Shown piece by piece: positions 22,663 to 42,550 of a stretch of 64,000 nt of DNA. Numbering within the stretch: the first letter of the stretch is position 1; each line of letters begins with the position of its first letter. A program made the translations under genes and the position numbers. Source of the stretch: Ciona intestinalis (Eukaryota; Chordata; Ascidiacea; Phlebobranchia; Cionidae); NCBI RefSeq assembly GCF_000224145.3, contig NC_020166.2, positions 863,111 to 927,110 of the forward strand, read 5' to 3'. A model generated the notes under the pieces. That model made no database searches. It was given only the letters and a program-made list of their open reading frames with translations, and was not told the origin of the DNA.

Positions 22663-24340
22663 GACTGATGTATTCACATTTACAACTTCCAGAGATCTTG
22701 TTGTGTTAAGTTGCCTCTAAACTTCAAAATACTCAAGTTTTGGGCAAAGATATTTACTCCTCGCTACTATAGGTTTAAGTTACAACTTATTTTTTTCAAT
22801 ATGTAACTAGAACTATATACGTTTATTCAACATATGAATATATTACATCATCTATAGATAAACGTTATACTTATTTCCGGCGGCACAGAGGATATGAGTT
22901 GGTCTTTATATATGTCTGTATATATGGTTAGCCATTCGACATTATATATACCACTATTGTCGACACAATATGTGACCTTCCGTAAGGTAGTTGTCAGACA
23001 CCAAGGGAGAGTGGTTAGGGCGCTTGCCTCTCACCCAGAGGTAATGGGATCAAGGCTCGACACACACGAAATTAGGGCCCCACTATAATACCCGATAGAA
23101 AACTAACCACATATAAATTGTTGTTACGTCGCAAAATAAACTTCTCCGTCGTAACCCAATAACATGACAACGTACGTGGTAATTTAAACATTTAAATAAG
23201 CTTGTAAAACGGGGGGGTTTTACAGTAAAAAGGGAGGGGTTTAAGCCAAAATTTTTTTTGCGCAAATTAGAACCTCCCTTTAACCACGTCTATTTGCGCC
23301 AATAGTGAGACCTATATGTAACAGTTTGAGTTGAATTGTTATACGGGTCACCAGATGTAGTGATAAAGAAAGGGGGCTACGTACAAGCCTTGCAGGGAAG
23401 GGCTTCTATATCTTAAAAGGCCACTGACAAAAATACTTTTATATTGTTAATTTCCGTTTTATTTAAATAATTTCAGAGTAAACAAGTTCAGAAAAAAACA
23501 AAATCACAAATCAACAGGAGGTTATGGTAGAACAACAGTCGTTATGAAATGCTACAACGTAGTTAAAAATGCATACAGTGCCAGATAAAATACATATGTG
23601 TGAGGTTCTGGTACATATAAAAAATATACTAATGCATGTTTAATATAAGTTAAAGTGAAAACGTGTTTATTGCAATATATATGTATACAGCAGTGGCCCA
23701 AATCGCAAGCCATAGTCCAATAAATATGAATAGTGGCCACTAATGCATGTTCTTTGGGCGTCAAGTTATTTGGACAGAATATAGTTTACAGTACATGCTG
23801 AATCACAAACTACAAACAAACAATTAAGCCACATATAATATTGGTAATAGATAAATAAAATAGTTTGGATAACATTGGTTTACATGTATGCAAGGAAAAA
23901 AATCACACAAGGCTATTTTTACGACATGAAAAAAATAAAATATTTTTAATAAATGAAACGCAATAATGCTACACGAACTTGGAATGTGGGTTATTGCACT
24001 TTAAAATTGTCTAAAACTTTAAAAAGTCATCACAAAAAACAGCCTAGGATGTTATTAATACTGTAATTTGAATATAGATATATAATGGGACACAAAAATA
24101 ACAAAAAAGAGAAAATTTATGAAATTTTTAATGTAAAAGACAGTGGACACCAATTATTTGAAAATAAAATGTAACATGGATATACAGTGGGAGAAAGTGA
24201 AGTTTTGAAATTACAGAATCAGTTTAAATAAATAGGTGATGAGTTTCATTATGATATTGTTACGTGTTACATATATAAAAAGGCCAACATCTTGCTATTG
24301 GCGACACCTTTATTTATTGGCTGCAACAAAGAGGTATAAA
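22663..24340. other. Intergenic, FPGS upstream region and SLC49A4 downstream
   Basis: I see no gene. The stretch contains a SINE head at 22996-23066 and otherwise unstructured AT-rich sequence. Short open frames here lack splice signals or recognisable similarity. Confidence 0.5.
22996..23066 (+). mobile_element. SINE tRNA-like head only
   Basis: It has GAGTGGTTAGGGCGCTTGCC (A-box like) and GAGGTAATGGGATCAAGGCTC (B-box like). The body and tail of the family do not follow. Confidence 0.65.
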
Positions 24341-24572
24341 ATAGGTTGGGGTAAGATGGTCCATGTTTACATTCTTGTTAACCATTCCATTTGATAGTAA
24401 ACAAAGAACATTCAAAGAATTAAGTAACCGTATCCTCACGAGTCTAAAAAAGCGTTGTTAAATGTTAAAAACACAATAATAAAATATGGAATATTATGTG
24501 ATTAGGAAAAATGGGATATTGTGTGATTGGGAAATATGGGAAATCATGTGCAACCATCTTACCCCACAGTGT
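24341..24572 (+). mobile_element. MITE copy abutting the SLC49A4 stop codon
   Basis: It has ends ATAGGTTGGGGTAAGATGG and CCATCTTACCCCACAGTG, with family landmarks TTTGATAGTAAACAAAGAAC and ATCCTCACGAGTC. A segment like GGAATATTATGTGATT is locally repeated near the right end. The terminus touches the stop codon of the transporter gene. Confidence 0.75.
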
Positions 24573-27500
24573 TAGGTGCTAGCATTATTCTCATCCAGTT
24601 CCAACCGTGGTGTTGAATGAGGTATAGTGAAATATAGTAGAGGTAACGCAGCACCAATGAACCCAAGCAACATATAAAGGGAAACCTTTTGATCTGTAAT
24701 AAAAAAGTACTTGTTATAAAACTAAAGTGTTTTTATTCTATTGTTAGAATGAAAGATAGTTTACCCGGCGCTTCAACCCAGTGGTCACTAATGGGTTGTC
24801 CAAATTATCATTATCAGCCATACATAAAATTATCAGCCATACATAAAAAATGAAAAAATCCCCCCAAAAAATAATCACCCACAAAGTAACATACATGGCA
24901 ACACGTAAGCTGGCACGAGGTGTTAAACCCGTGTGATAACGACTGTCGTTTTCCGGCCACGCGAGGATAAAGTAAGTTACATTCATTCATTCATTCAAAG
25001 CTACAATACCATGTAAGATGGATTAGATTTAAACAGTTATTTAATTTTATAGCACTACCAGAATTTACATTATATGGCATAACCAGTAATTTCATTATAT
25101 AAACTATAAATATAGAATACAAAGTGCATATTATAGGGTTTTCCAGATAAAATACAGCCATGAATAAACATAATATACATTGATTGTCAGCTGGTTGTTT
25201 AGATTTCATGTCATCAAATGTTCTTTTTACTATATCAAATCAACAAACATGTGAATATGACACTTGTAACAAATTGTATAGTTTTAGAAAGTTCGATAAA
25301 ACATGCAATCTACACTAATACGCCATAAGGTTTACTCACCTGATACAAGGTTGAGACTTGAGAAGAAAATCACATTAACGACCATAGTAAACCACATTAG
25401 TATATAATTGCTTGTCCCTTCACTAACAGGGAAGGCAGTTTCTGCAGCTATCTCCATTGCTATTGGTTGCACAGCAAATATAAGAGTGCCTAAGATTAGA
25501 ACACTAGCCCATAAACCACCTGAAACAAAAAAAAACATTTTATTTTCGATCAGGACTTATGTTTGAATGAATGTAACTTACTTTATCCTCGCGTGGCCGG
25601 AAAACGACAGTCGTTATCACACGGGTTTAACACCTCATGCCAGCTTACGAGTTACCTTGTATGTTACTTTGTGGGTAATTATTTTCTTATTGCATTTNNN
25701 NNNNNNNNNNNNNNNNNNNNNNNNNNNNNNNNNNNNNNNNNNNNNNNTAAGTGTCTTGCCCAAGGACACATATGCCCACAATGGTAGCAGCACCACGAGC
25801 CTTGAACCCATTATCTAATGGTTACAGACAGGCGCACTAACCACTACGCCACAGTGCCGGACATATATTTATTAATAATGAGTAGGTTAGAGTGCTTAGG
25901 TTAGTTTTAAGGTATCATGGCTATCATATGTTTTTTGAATGAAAGTCAGCTTTTACTGTGATGTTAAAATGTTTATACAAACTGTTATGCCTATATAAAA
26001 AAGCAGAGCCAAAGTGTATTGCAAATTTATCAATGAGATTCCTTTGTTTTCTTTTTGATTTGGGTGTAACTGTATGTTTACAATGTCACCCAGATTTTTT
26101 AACATTTTACATTAATGTTTGGTTTACAGATTCTGGTGTCAAATCATGCAAATCACACCAACGGAATTCAAAATAAAACAAACCAACCAATTGTAAAGCA
26201 AAATGGAGAAGTATCAATCCAGCCCATTGTCATTATGACCAAATAAAGAGCAGCAACAAAGGATAATATGATTGTAACAATAAGCATTATCGACATGTAT
26301 CTCTTCATGCGGTCTGCTAACCTGAGAAAAGGGAATTATTTTTAAAGAAAAAGTATTTTTTTAAACATGAATGCGTCTCGCATGGCAGGGTAACAACAGT
26401 GGTTTTAACACAGGTGTTTTATGTTATACACCTTGTGCCAATTACAAGTTAACAATTAAGTAACTTTGTGGGTTATTTTCAATGTTTTTATTAATATACT
26501 AGTCAGTTAAACATATAATACAATATACTAAGCTTATATTCACAAAAACAAAAACAGGAAAAACTCTTATCTTACCAGCTATAAGGTATTCCAACCACTG
26601 TGCCAAGCACCCCAGTAATGGCTCCTATCATCCCAATTACTTTCTGCAACATTATCATGTTTAGTTGGTTATTTGACAAAATCACATAAAACCATTAAAA
26701 CCACTTCGTTAGGGTTAAACAGTCTACCAATAAAATTTTTGATTCTGAAATTTTTATCTAGAAATATGCTTTGTGACAGAATAGCATACACAACCAAATG
26801 ATGCTTTAATCTCTCTGTTGCAATCGTGGAAAAGTATTTGAGATTTGTTGTGTTTCATATTTAGTTTGCATGCAGGCTCCTCGGATGCTGGGGCAAGCGT
26901 TATAACACTGGTGTACTGTTGTTTTGTGACAGAATATCATACACAAACAAACAATGCTTTTATCTCAGTTATGTTGCAATTGTGGAAAAGAACTAGAAAG
27001 GTTTGTGTATCATATTTAGTATGTTATCATACATAGCTCATAAACAAGGCTTAATTGGTATAGTGCTTGAATATTAGTCTTATAAATTTTTTTTTGTCAC
27101 TGACATAACATAGTGATTTAACTAGTAGTTTGCATGCAGGTTATCATACATAGTTACATAGGCAAGCCTTGATACTTAACTGGTATAGTTCTGAGATGTT
27201 AGTCTTAAAAAAATAAGTTTTCTTCGAAATGAAACATAGTGATTTAATTGGTCTATAGTATTTTAAATTATAAGTTTTTATTTTAAAATCAAACTACCTG
27301 TGATGCTCTATCAGTGTAAAGCAGAGGCATGATTCCAATCCAAGCATAGAATGATCCAACAACCATGGAAAACACAACAACATTCACCCAATATGTACGT
27401 TTTCTCAACAACTTCTTTAGCCCATCCTAAATAAAAAAATTCCTAAAATAGGATTTCTAAAATTTTTTTCTTTACTTGTTCAACCATTTTAAAATATATT

Positions 27501-30500
27501 ATCGAATATCAGAGGCTTGTATATGTATGAACAAAATTTATAAGTTGATGCTGCTAACGTTCTTAGCCTATGGGTCCCTAGGAAAATTATACGTCTAAAA
27601 TTATACGTCTGAAAATAACACAAATTTAAAGACGTGATATTTAAACTCCAAAGCTGGCATGAGAGGTAGTTTAAGTAATAGACACTTTTGTTATACCTTC
27701 CACCACAGTAGGACATTTTTTTATTTGAATATGTTAGATAAACTGTTTACCTTTGGGTAACTTTTCTTTTCTTTTAAAATAAACTAACTCTGCTGGAGTG
27801 ATAGACTTCACCCAGACAGAATAAACTAACTTCTTATGCCAAACCAACATTTTTATATATTAGATACCTTCTTTGAAACCGACACACCATATGAATGCTC
27901 ACAATGGACCATATATATATTTTCCTGCTGTTTTAATAATTACTAAATAATACAGAAAGAAAGCGAGCAAAATCAATATGCAACAATGGATATCATGTAC
28001 ACATGGATAAAAAAACAACGTATTGTTTTTCCTTAAATGTAAAACAAAATTCACATTGAAACAGACTGCATTACTTCAATATACATAGTTCAATTTGCGA
28101 ATATTTGTGTGCAAAAATGTTAGGATTTCGACTTGATTTGGTTTTAGTTCTTTTTCTAATGGAGACATGACTACCTTGGTGGGGTTGAATAACCTGTGTG
28201 AGGTCACACTTGTTGCTGGGCATGACAAATGTGTCATAGCAAGGGCAAATAGTGTTGGGCAGTCAAAACGATATGTCTCCCAATACTGAAGTGGGTTTTT
28301 ACTTCGTTTTACAGGCGGACTTAAAACGTAATTACGAATGTCAACTTTCAGTTTTTCGAGAGGTTTTTGTTCCTCTGAAGTCTCGTCATCACTATCGCTG
28401 TTGGTGGAATCAAATATGAGACTGAAGTTAAATCCTGCAGGCTCTTTCGGACGTACTTTCTCTTTTTCCAATTGTGGTGCTTCTACTGCTTGGCTTTCTT
28501 CGAACAGCTTGTTGCATCTTTGTTCCAAAAGTTTTTCAAGATAAATCTGTTCAACTTCATCCAAAGCCCATGAAGTTTTCAACCTTGGATCCAAAACTGC
28601 TGCAAGGGCACATGTGTTGTATATCCCCACTGATTGAAAATATGCAGTTTCTGGTTGAGAAACATCTGCTGTTGGTTTTTTAAACCGAAGTTCAATCTGT
28701 TCCTTCAGATCAGTAACAAATTTGCCGATACCAAATAATTCCCCATTCCCCATGTCTTCTAATAGCTTCGCAAGTTTCTTTTGTAGACCACAAGATATTG
28801 GTAGAATGTGTGAAATGTTCGCATCGCTTCCCGTCAGCTCTTTAACTGCTACTTCAAACATTTCTAAAACGACGACAACCGATTTGAGAAGTTTCCATTC
28901 CGTCGCACCTAATGTCCCACACAAACCTTCATTTAATGAAAGATGGTTGATGCCTTCTTTCTGTTCCACAACACGAGTTAACATTTTAAAAGTTGAACTC
29001 CACCACGTTGGATCATCGTGCACCAAGTTGTGTTTCTTCAAATTATGTTGTTCTTGATATTCTTTCAATTTCTGACAATCTTTTGGCGATTGTTGAAAAT
29101 GATCGACCACAGTTCGAGCTTAGACTACAACGTCATTAACACTTTGCAGGCCTTCTTTGTAGAGAATGCAGCACGATTTGATTTTAGAGCATGTTCCATG
29201 CACTTTATGTTGTCAATTTCCCCCAATTTTAGGAGCGTTAACAATTTGCGGACTGTCATCGGAAACAATGAAGTGAAACTTTGTGTTCCAGTCTTTTTCA
29301 TGCCACGCTACTTCTTGGCATATTCTGTTGTGAGTGATTGATGTATTGAATTCTTTACATGCAAGAATATAAGACACATGCTCAAGTGAGCCTCTGGACC
29401 ACATAATCATATGCGCTGTTATACACAAGTACGTGTTGTTTTCTGGACTTGACCAAATGTTGAGTGTGGCCGAAACTGGCCCGGCAGCATTTTTTATAGA
29501 ATGTTGCACTTTTTGCTTCACGCTGGAATAAATATCCGGTAAAATTGTTCTGGTTATATATTTATCACTTGGCACGACATAACTAGGTTGAAGTTCGTTT
29601 AATAATCTTCTAAATCCTTCATTTTCAACCATGGATATTGGCAGAAAGTCAATCGCGATCATTTCGCAAATCAACTTAGTAATTTTGTGTGTAGCTGTGT
29701 GACTCGTATCAAAATGGCAGCGTTTTTCTGGCGTTTCTATGGTTTCTTCTGCTGTTGACGCTGTGTGAGTTATTGAATGTTTATTTGTTGGTGCTGAGAA
29801 TTGTTGGAGATTGATCTTGTGAATAAACCTGACATGTTTTAGCATGGAGGTAGTGGAATAATTCGAGACGCATTTACCGCGGCTAATATGCTTGCTGCAG
29901 ATAGTGCATATGCATTTTGAACTGTCGTTGCGGCTGACTTTAAAGTAATTCCATACCTCAGAATACCTTCTTGAATTCGATGATCGCTTCATGCTTTTAC
30001 TGTACTTTTAATTATTGCAAAACGCCAGGAAAATAACTTTTAGCAAAACATATTCGCCTGTTTTCTTCATTCGAAAATAACATGACAGTAAGCTCTTTTC
30101 GTAACACCTTAAAATAACTTTTTTTGCGTTCTCTCCACTTTCTTTTACCCTTTTTCCCATCGAAACAAACGAGAGAGGTTACGGGGAGCAAGTAGCTTAT
30201 AATGCACCAACATGAATCAAACTTTTAAAGCCCAATGTGTTTCTATTTTTACCGCAATTAAAGCACGTTTGAAACACTTATTTCTGGTAACACAGCTGCA
30301 TGGCATAATTCAAATGTCTTTCACAAATTCCGGCCAGCAACACATATGATATAACTACTTTATTATTGTCTTTCTTAACTTAAATATATACAGCAAATTT
30401 GTCAACAATTTGAACCAATCTTCAACTTGGTAGCCTACATACTTCATGCCCACTAAAGGTTACCACATATGTCATTTTGTGGGTGACTGTTTATAGTTTT

Positions 30501-33500
30501 GTTTTGGTACACAATAAAATATAAAAACAAAACTGTTTTAGATAAGAAAGTAATGTCTCTTAATTTGATAGTTTCTGATAAGATGTCATACTCGGGCACT
30601 CAGCTACCTGTACAGTCATGATGGATCAACACATTCATAGGCATTTGAAAAATGGGTGTTCTGTTTCATACACTTAACAGTTACCATGTGCGTTACTTAC
30701 AGAGACAAATACGCCCACGATGGTAGCAGCGACTAGCCTTGAACTCATAACCTCTAAGTTAGAGGCAGACGCGGCGGGGAATAAATTTGTGTATACCTGG
30801 TAGATTTACTCATACAATTGCCAACATGCTACTTTATATGTATGTTCATATAGAATACATTCATCTATTCACACTTACGAGGAAGTTTAATCTTTCAGCC
30901 GCTGCACTAGCACTAGGTGGGGATGGAGGTTTACTTGGGAAAAATGTCAACATCATAAAGAAAACGACAAATACAAACCCAAAGTTTATGTAGAGATAAG
31001 TTTTGATTTCCTTTCTGTACAAAAAAAAACAATGTAAGCTGAACAAAAACTGCTGAATGTGTTTTTAATTATAGTAAATAAATATAATTAAATTTAAAAC
31101 TAATGACCCTTTTTGGTCACACATTTTCTAGCATTTGATCTTGAATATTTTGTTACAAGAATCGTTCAACTTTACAATCAAAGATAAGGGTCAGATTCAT
31201 GGATATGTTACAGTTAATGCAAAACACTCACACCATAGCTTCAACATTACTTGTTCCATTTAAACCACTGCTGTTGTTTGGTTGTTCCACAAGATAAGGC
31301 CCCAACATGTAGCCTGTTGTACCACCTAATAAAGCAGGTATTTCAAAAGCGTATTTGTTTTAATAAGGCAGTGTAGGGCTTCTGTTCTATTACTGGACCT
31401 TTCAGACCTACCTGTTTAATCAGATAGCAATTAAGCTTATTCAAATCTGGGTCTAAGGTGTCTAGCAACTGTCGTAACAGAACAGCTAACTTGGGCAGCG
31501 TTCTGGATAAAGTTAAAACTACTGTGTGAATATTTGTAATAAAATTAAGTTACAATGGTTTTGTTATTTAAGCAATTCTAGAAGGAAAAGTGAGATTTAG
31601 TTGAGAGGTGCAGCAAAGAAAAAGGTTAAGAACCACCGTATTAAAATGTAATACACTTACCTAGATTCCCCAACATCATCATAGCACCAGTTGCGAACAC
31701 TCTTTCGCTGGCAGGAAACCAAGTGTTTGAAATATAAGTGGGCGCCGATAAAACAGGACTTCCTCCTATGCCATTAAGAATTTGACCAGCATGGATAGCA
31801 CTGTGGCAAATGTAGAAATGCTAAGATTAATTACAAATATAAGCACATATATAATAATGTTTTGAAAAAAAGTTTGAAAAACTAAATGTTGAAAATATAT
31901 AGTTGGGCGGGGTAAGATGGAACATGTTTTCACTCCCATTTCTCGTCCCATTTGGTAGTAAACAAAATATTTACAGAAATATATAGCTGTATCATGACAA
32001 CTTAAAAAAACGCGAGTAATTATTAAAAACACAATTAAGAAAATGGAATTTAGGTGTTAACAGGATCTCATCTTACCCCACAGTAATATATCGATAGGTA
32101 AAAAATTGGAAACATGTTAAAAGTAACATTGGTGAAGCCATGATTTAACGATTTTACTACTTGCATTGCTGCAGCATTGAGCTGGTAATGATTAACCAAT
32201 GTTGCAAAATGCTGACTAATAAACAATTGTCAATGGTAAGCAGTTAAACATACAATATTAACTCCAAAATGGGAATATTTTTAAATCAAACAAGTTTACC
32301 AATATGTAACATAATAATTGGGAAAATGCCTGCTATAAGACAATTGTCAAAAGTAAGCACTAAGCAGCTGAACATAGATTAAGTACAAAATGTGAATCTG
32401 TATCCACAATAACCATATAACAATATGAACCGCATTGGTGCCATTAAGCAATGAAAATATGGAACATATCCTTACTGTTTAAATCGTCTTACTTACTATT
32501 TAAGCTGGTCAGTAGGTAAAGGAAGACATTTTATTCCACAGCCAAGAAAAACACAAAACATTCCTAAATAAAACAAATACAGAATTTTTAATATATAGTA
32601 CACTAATAGCTACAATATTTATTTCACCAAAGCTACATAACTATATGTTGGAATGTTGTATTACATTAAAATGTGTAAGTGTAATGCCTGAAAATATTAG
32701 TTTATTAGTCATATACATGATTGTCTGTTTTTTTTCAACATTCTTTTAAGGGTATTAAAATGAAATTTGCTAGGCCAACATTATTGCTTGTCAAAGGCTT
32801 GTCCCTTTATCATTTTTATAACCCTTTCAGCAACCACATACAATGGTACATATGGTGTAAAACTCTGATTGTTGACAACTGCATTATATCGTAGACACAA
32901 ATGATATACTGGACTTATAACACTATGTTCTTCAGTGTTTTAAGCGCTTGCCCAACCGTTACATTTAAAATGCAACAATATGATCAAAACAACATCCTTA
33001 AATACAGGCAGCTTAATGTATGAATATTTCTGTTTATTTTTTTCGGCAGCTTAATATATATATATATTAAGCTATATATATATATATATACGTTTTTTTA
33101 TTTTTTTAACATTTGTATAATTTGTATTCATAATACCCGACAGGACTGCAACACGCATTCCGTATTTAACAAGCATCCACATATTAACTGGGATAAAACA
33201 CATCACCCCTATGACACCCCAATCTGCCAGCAAATCAAAGTCATCTAGAATATAAACAAAAGAATATTTATGAATAATTTTGCTGTGGTATAATTTAATA
33301 TTTTATTGGTTAAGCCTGATTGTAGGTATATGTACATTTGTCTTATCAAAATGACCGTTGTTTTTTTTTCATGCAAGAATAAATACAGGTGTCATACAAT
33401 TAAGTGACTTAATCTAGGTTAACTGATATAAACTGTTAACTTTTTAAATATTTATCGCAGGTTTTCGGCTTCTGAGATACAAACCTAGGAATTAAGTAAG

Positions 33501-34231
33501 AGTTTGCCCATTACCCCAAAAAATACTGAAATAGACTTAAAAAATATCTCACGTTGGGTGAAGTTCAGGCTTGCTTCAACGGATTTAACGATTGGACTCC
33601 ACATTGAACTTGCCCAAGTTTGAAGCAAGGAAAATAAAGCAAATTGAAGGAGAATGTACCATCTATACCAGTACAACTTCAGTTCTACAAAAAGTTACAG
33701 AGGGGCATGAATTAGGCTGCTGAAAAAAGCAACAAGGAATTAAAATCTCTTTAAATATTTCACCTTTATAAGGTGTAGGACAGTATTTTTAATTACAACT
33801 ATGTAGGTCACTTTTTTTGTGTATGAGTATGAATACTAGTTTTTAAATTGATATTATACAAGTTACCATAAAAGCAGTTGGTGGTCTTTGAACCCATTAA
33901 AGTACTTTCTGGTTGCAAAGGCAAGTGTTCTAACCACAATGCTACATCAACAAAAATATAAGTGATTAGATTGCTACATTATAAAGATTAAAACCTTGAG
34001 ATTTCTTGTTTATTAGAGGTTCCAAGTCAGAGTTGATCTCATTACGTTCCTGTTAAAGTAAAACATTAACAAAAATAAGGTATTTATTGTTACATAACTG
34101 TATTAGAGTTTTTGAAATTAAACAACAAACTTTAAAAATAAACAACATATATCTCAAATACCCTGGTTGTTCGAAATTGCGTTTAAACATAGTATTGAAC
34201 ATGTAATACGTACTTGTTGGTTCTTATCCAT
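24572..34231 (-). CDS. SLC49A4: SLC49A4 (DIRC2)-type lysosomal transporter
   Basis: This is a major-facilitator-fold membrane protein of the SLC49 family. Human SLC49A4/DIRC2 is a lysosomal transporter. Thirteen exons join in phase into 460 codons: 34214-34231, 33995-34049, 33553-33684, 33137-33244, 32497-32563, 31661-31800, 31232-31325, 30879-31014, 27298-27426, 26576-26643, 26188-26321, 25340-25519 and 24572-24693. The start MDKNQQ and an ERNEINSDLEPLINKK tail carry an acidic dileucine-like LEPLI, typical of lysosomal sorting. Helix-rich segments follow, such as WYRWYILLQFALFSLLQTWA. Family-specific matches are MLVKYGMRVAVLSG, ILNGIGGSPV, STWF-like NTWFPASERV and FPSKPPSPPSASAAAERL. The length is close to the 478 residues of human DIRC2. 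The largest intron (27427-30878) carries a broken hAT transposon in the same orientation. Confidence 0.93.
24770..24996 (+). mobile_element. SINE copy lacking the head
   Basis: It has CTTCAACCCAGTGGTCACTAATGG, TTATCAGCCATACATAAAA twice, ATCACCCACAAAGTAACATAC, GGATAAAGTAAGTTACATTC and ATTCATTCATTC. It lies in a transporter intron. Confidence 0.8.
25565..25862 (-). mobile_element. Near full-length SINE, interrupted by assembly gap
   Basis: It reads from the tail (GAATGAATGTAACTTACTTTATCC) to the tRNA-like head (GAGCCTTGAACCCATTA..GCGCACTAACCACTACGCCACAGTGCCGG). A 50-N gap removes the middle. It lies in a transporter intron. Confidence 0.85.
25698..25747. other. Assembly gap (50 N) within a SINE
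   Basis: A run of exactly 50 N interrupts a repeat copy. The fixed length suggests a placeholder rather than a measured size. No coding exon is affected. Confidence 0.95.
26000..26105 (+). repeat. Dispersed repeat, copy 3 of 3
   Basis: AGCAGAGCCAAAGTGTATTGC..TTATCAATGAGATTCC..GGGTGTAACTGT..ACAATGTCACCC matches the 16480-16600 stretch in the same orientation. It lies in a transporter intron. Confidence 0.65.
26374..26490 (-). mobile_element. SINE fragment, reverse orientation
   Basis: It has CGTCTCGCATGGCAGGGTAAC, GGTTTTAACACAGGTGTTTT and ACACCTTGTGCCAATTACAAG. It lies in a transporter intron. Confidence 0.7.
26765..27255. repeat. Two local duplications in one intron
   Basis: TTTGTGACAGAATA(G/T)CATACACAA with GTTGCAAT(C/T)GTGGAAAAG occurs near 26770-26840 and again near 26930-26990. 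TATCATACATAG..GGC(T/C)TT..TAACTGGTATAG..ATGTTAGTCTTA occurs near 27025-27090 and 27145-27215. Both pairs are direct repeats and neither is coding. Confidence 0.7.
28076..29992 (-). mobile_element. Broken hAT DNA transposon with BED finger and hATC domain
   Basis: Two reading frames on the minus strand belong to one hAT transposase (ZBED-like). 29213-29992 carries a BED-type zinc finger (CICTICSKHISRG with a downstream HVRFIH) and the start of the catalytic region. 28076-29110 carries the rest and the hATC dimerisation segment (PLQYWETYR, FALAMTHLSCPATSVTSHRLF). Between them the frame is lost and a TAA occurs in the continuing frame at 29120-29122, so the copy cannot encode an intact transposase. 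It sits in the large intron between exons 8 and 9 of SLC49A4, transcribed in the host direction. I could not identify terminal inverted repeats or the 8-bp target duplication. Confidence 0.9.
30650..30780 (-). mobile_element. SINE fragments, reverse orientation
   Basis: It has GGGTGTTCTGTTTCATACAC..ACAGTTACCATGTG and then ACAAATACGCCCACGATGGTAGCAGCGACTAGCCTTGAACTCATAACC, i.e. tail and B-box-like parts with the middle missing. A related fragment (CTTCATGCCCACTAAAGGTTACC) lies at about 30440-30495. Confidence 0.65.
31901..32094 (+). mobile_element. MITE copy in transporter intron
   Basis: It has ends ATAGTTGGGCGGGGTAAGATGG and CTCATCTTACCCCACAGTAATA, with the body TCTCGTCCCATTTGGTAGTAAAC. Confidence 0.75.
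33050..33092. repeat. AT microsatellite
   Basis: Alternating TA tracts (TTAATATATATATATATTAAGC followed by TATATATATATATATA) can form a hairpin. They lie in a transporter intron. Confidence 0.8.
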
Positions 34232-34900
34232 AGTTTCTTGTTACAAGGACGCCAAAATACACACTGCGCTGCCTAAACCAAACCTCGGTAAGCAAAATTA
34301 CTTTTGTAACCGGGGAATAACCTATATTACGCAAAAATTGTTTTTGATTAGTTTGAAATTGAACCGCACATTTTAAAAGGATGCTTTCTATAATACATAT
34401 TATTTTGCCGGACTAAAAGTAAACACAATAAAAAATATATAGAGTATCAGATAGACTATGTTATCACATACCTTTTCTTTGCCTAATGCAAAGTCTTCAT
34501 CCGGTCCAACGGTTCTATTTATTTACAAGTTCACATTTATTTACAAACGGCGAACAAGAACATTAAAATCGGAAAAGAAATTCATCTTTAACGTCAGTGT
34601 TAAATGCATGTATTTATGGTCCTATCCTAGATACGGCTTGTTTAACCAATGGTTTCGAAAACATAGTTTATACTTGTTTCTGTTATTTGCTTTTGGTTGG
34701 GTGAAACAAGGTGTTTAAACGAAATATGAAATATTTTTAAGACACAAAACATTGTGAAACAAATTACAAAAGTTCAAGCCACTGTTCGGGTGTTCTGTTA
34801 AAAACATCATACACAAGCATGTTGTGTATCCTTGTAGCCATTAAAGTTTGGCAATGATACAACATACTGTTGCCCTATACAATGTAAAAAAAAATCAAAT

Positions 34901-42550
<7,650 letters not shown>

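Noticed and set aside
28076-29992. Reading the hAT frames as a domesticated ZBED host gene
   Set aside because: The frame is lost between the two halves and a stop interrupts it. Nothing suggests splicing that would bypass this.
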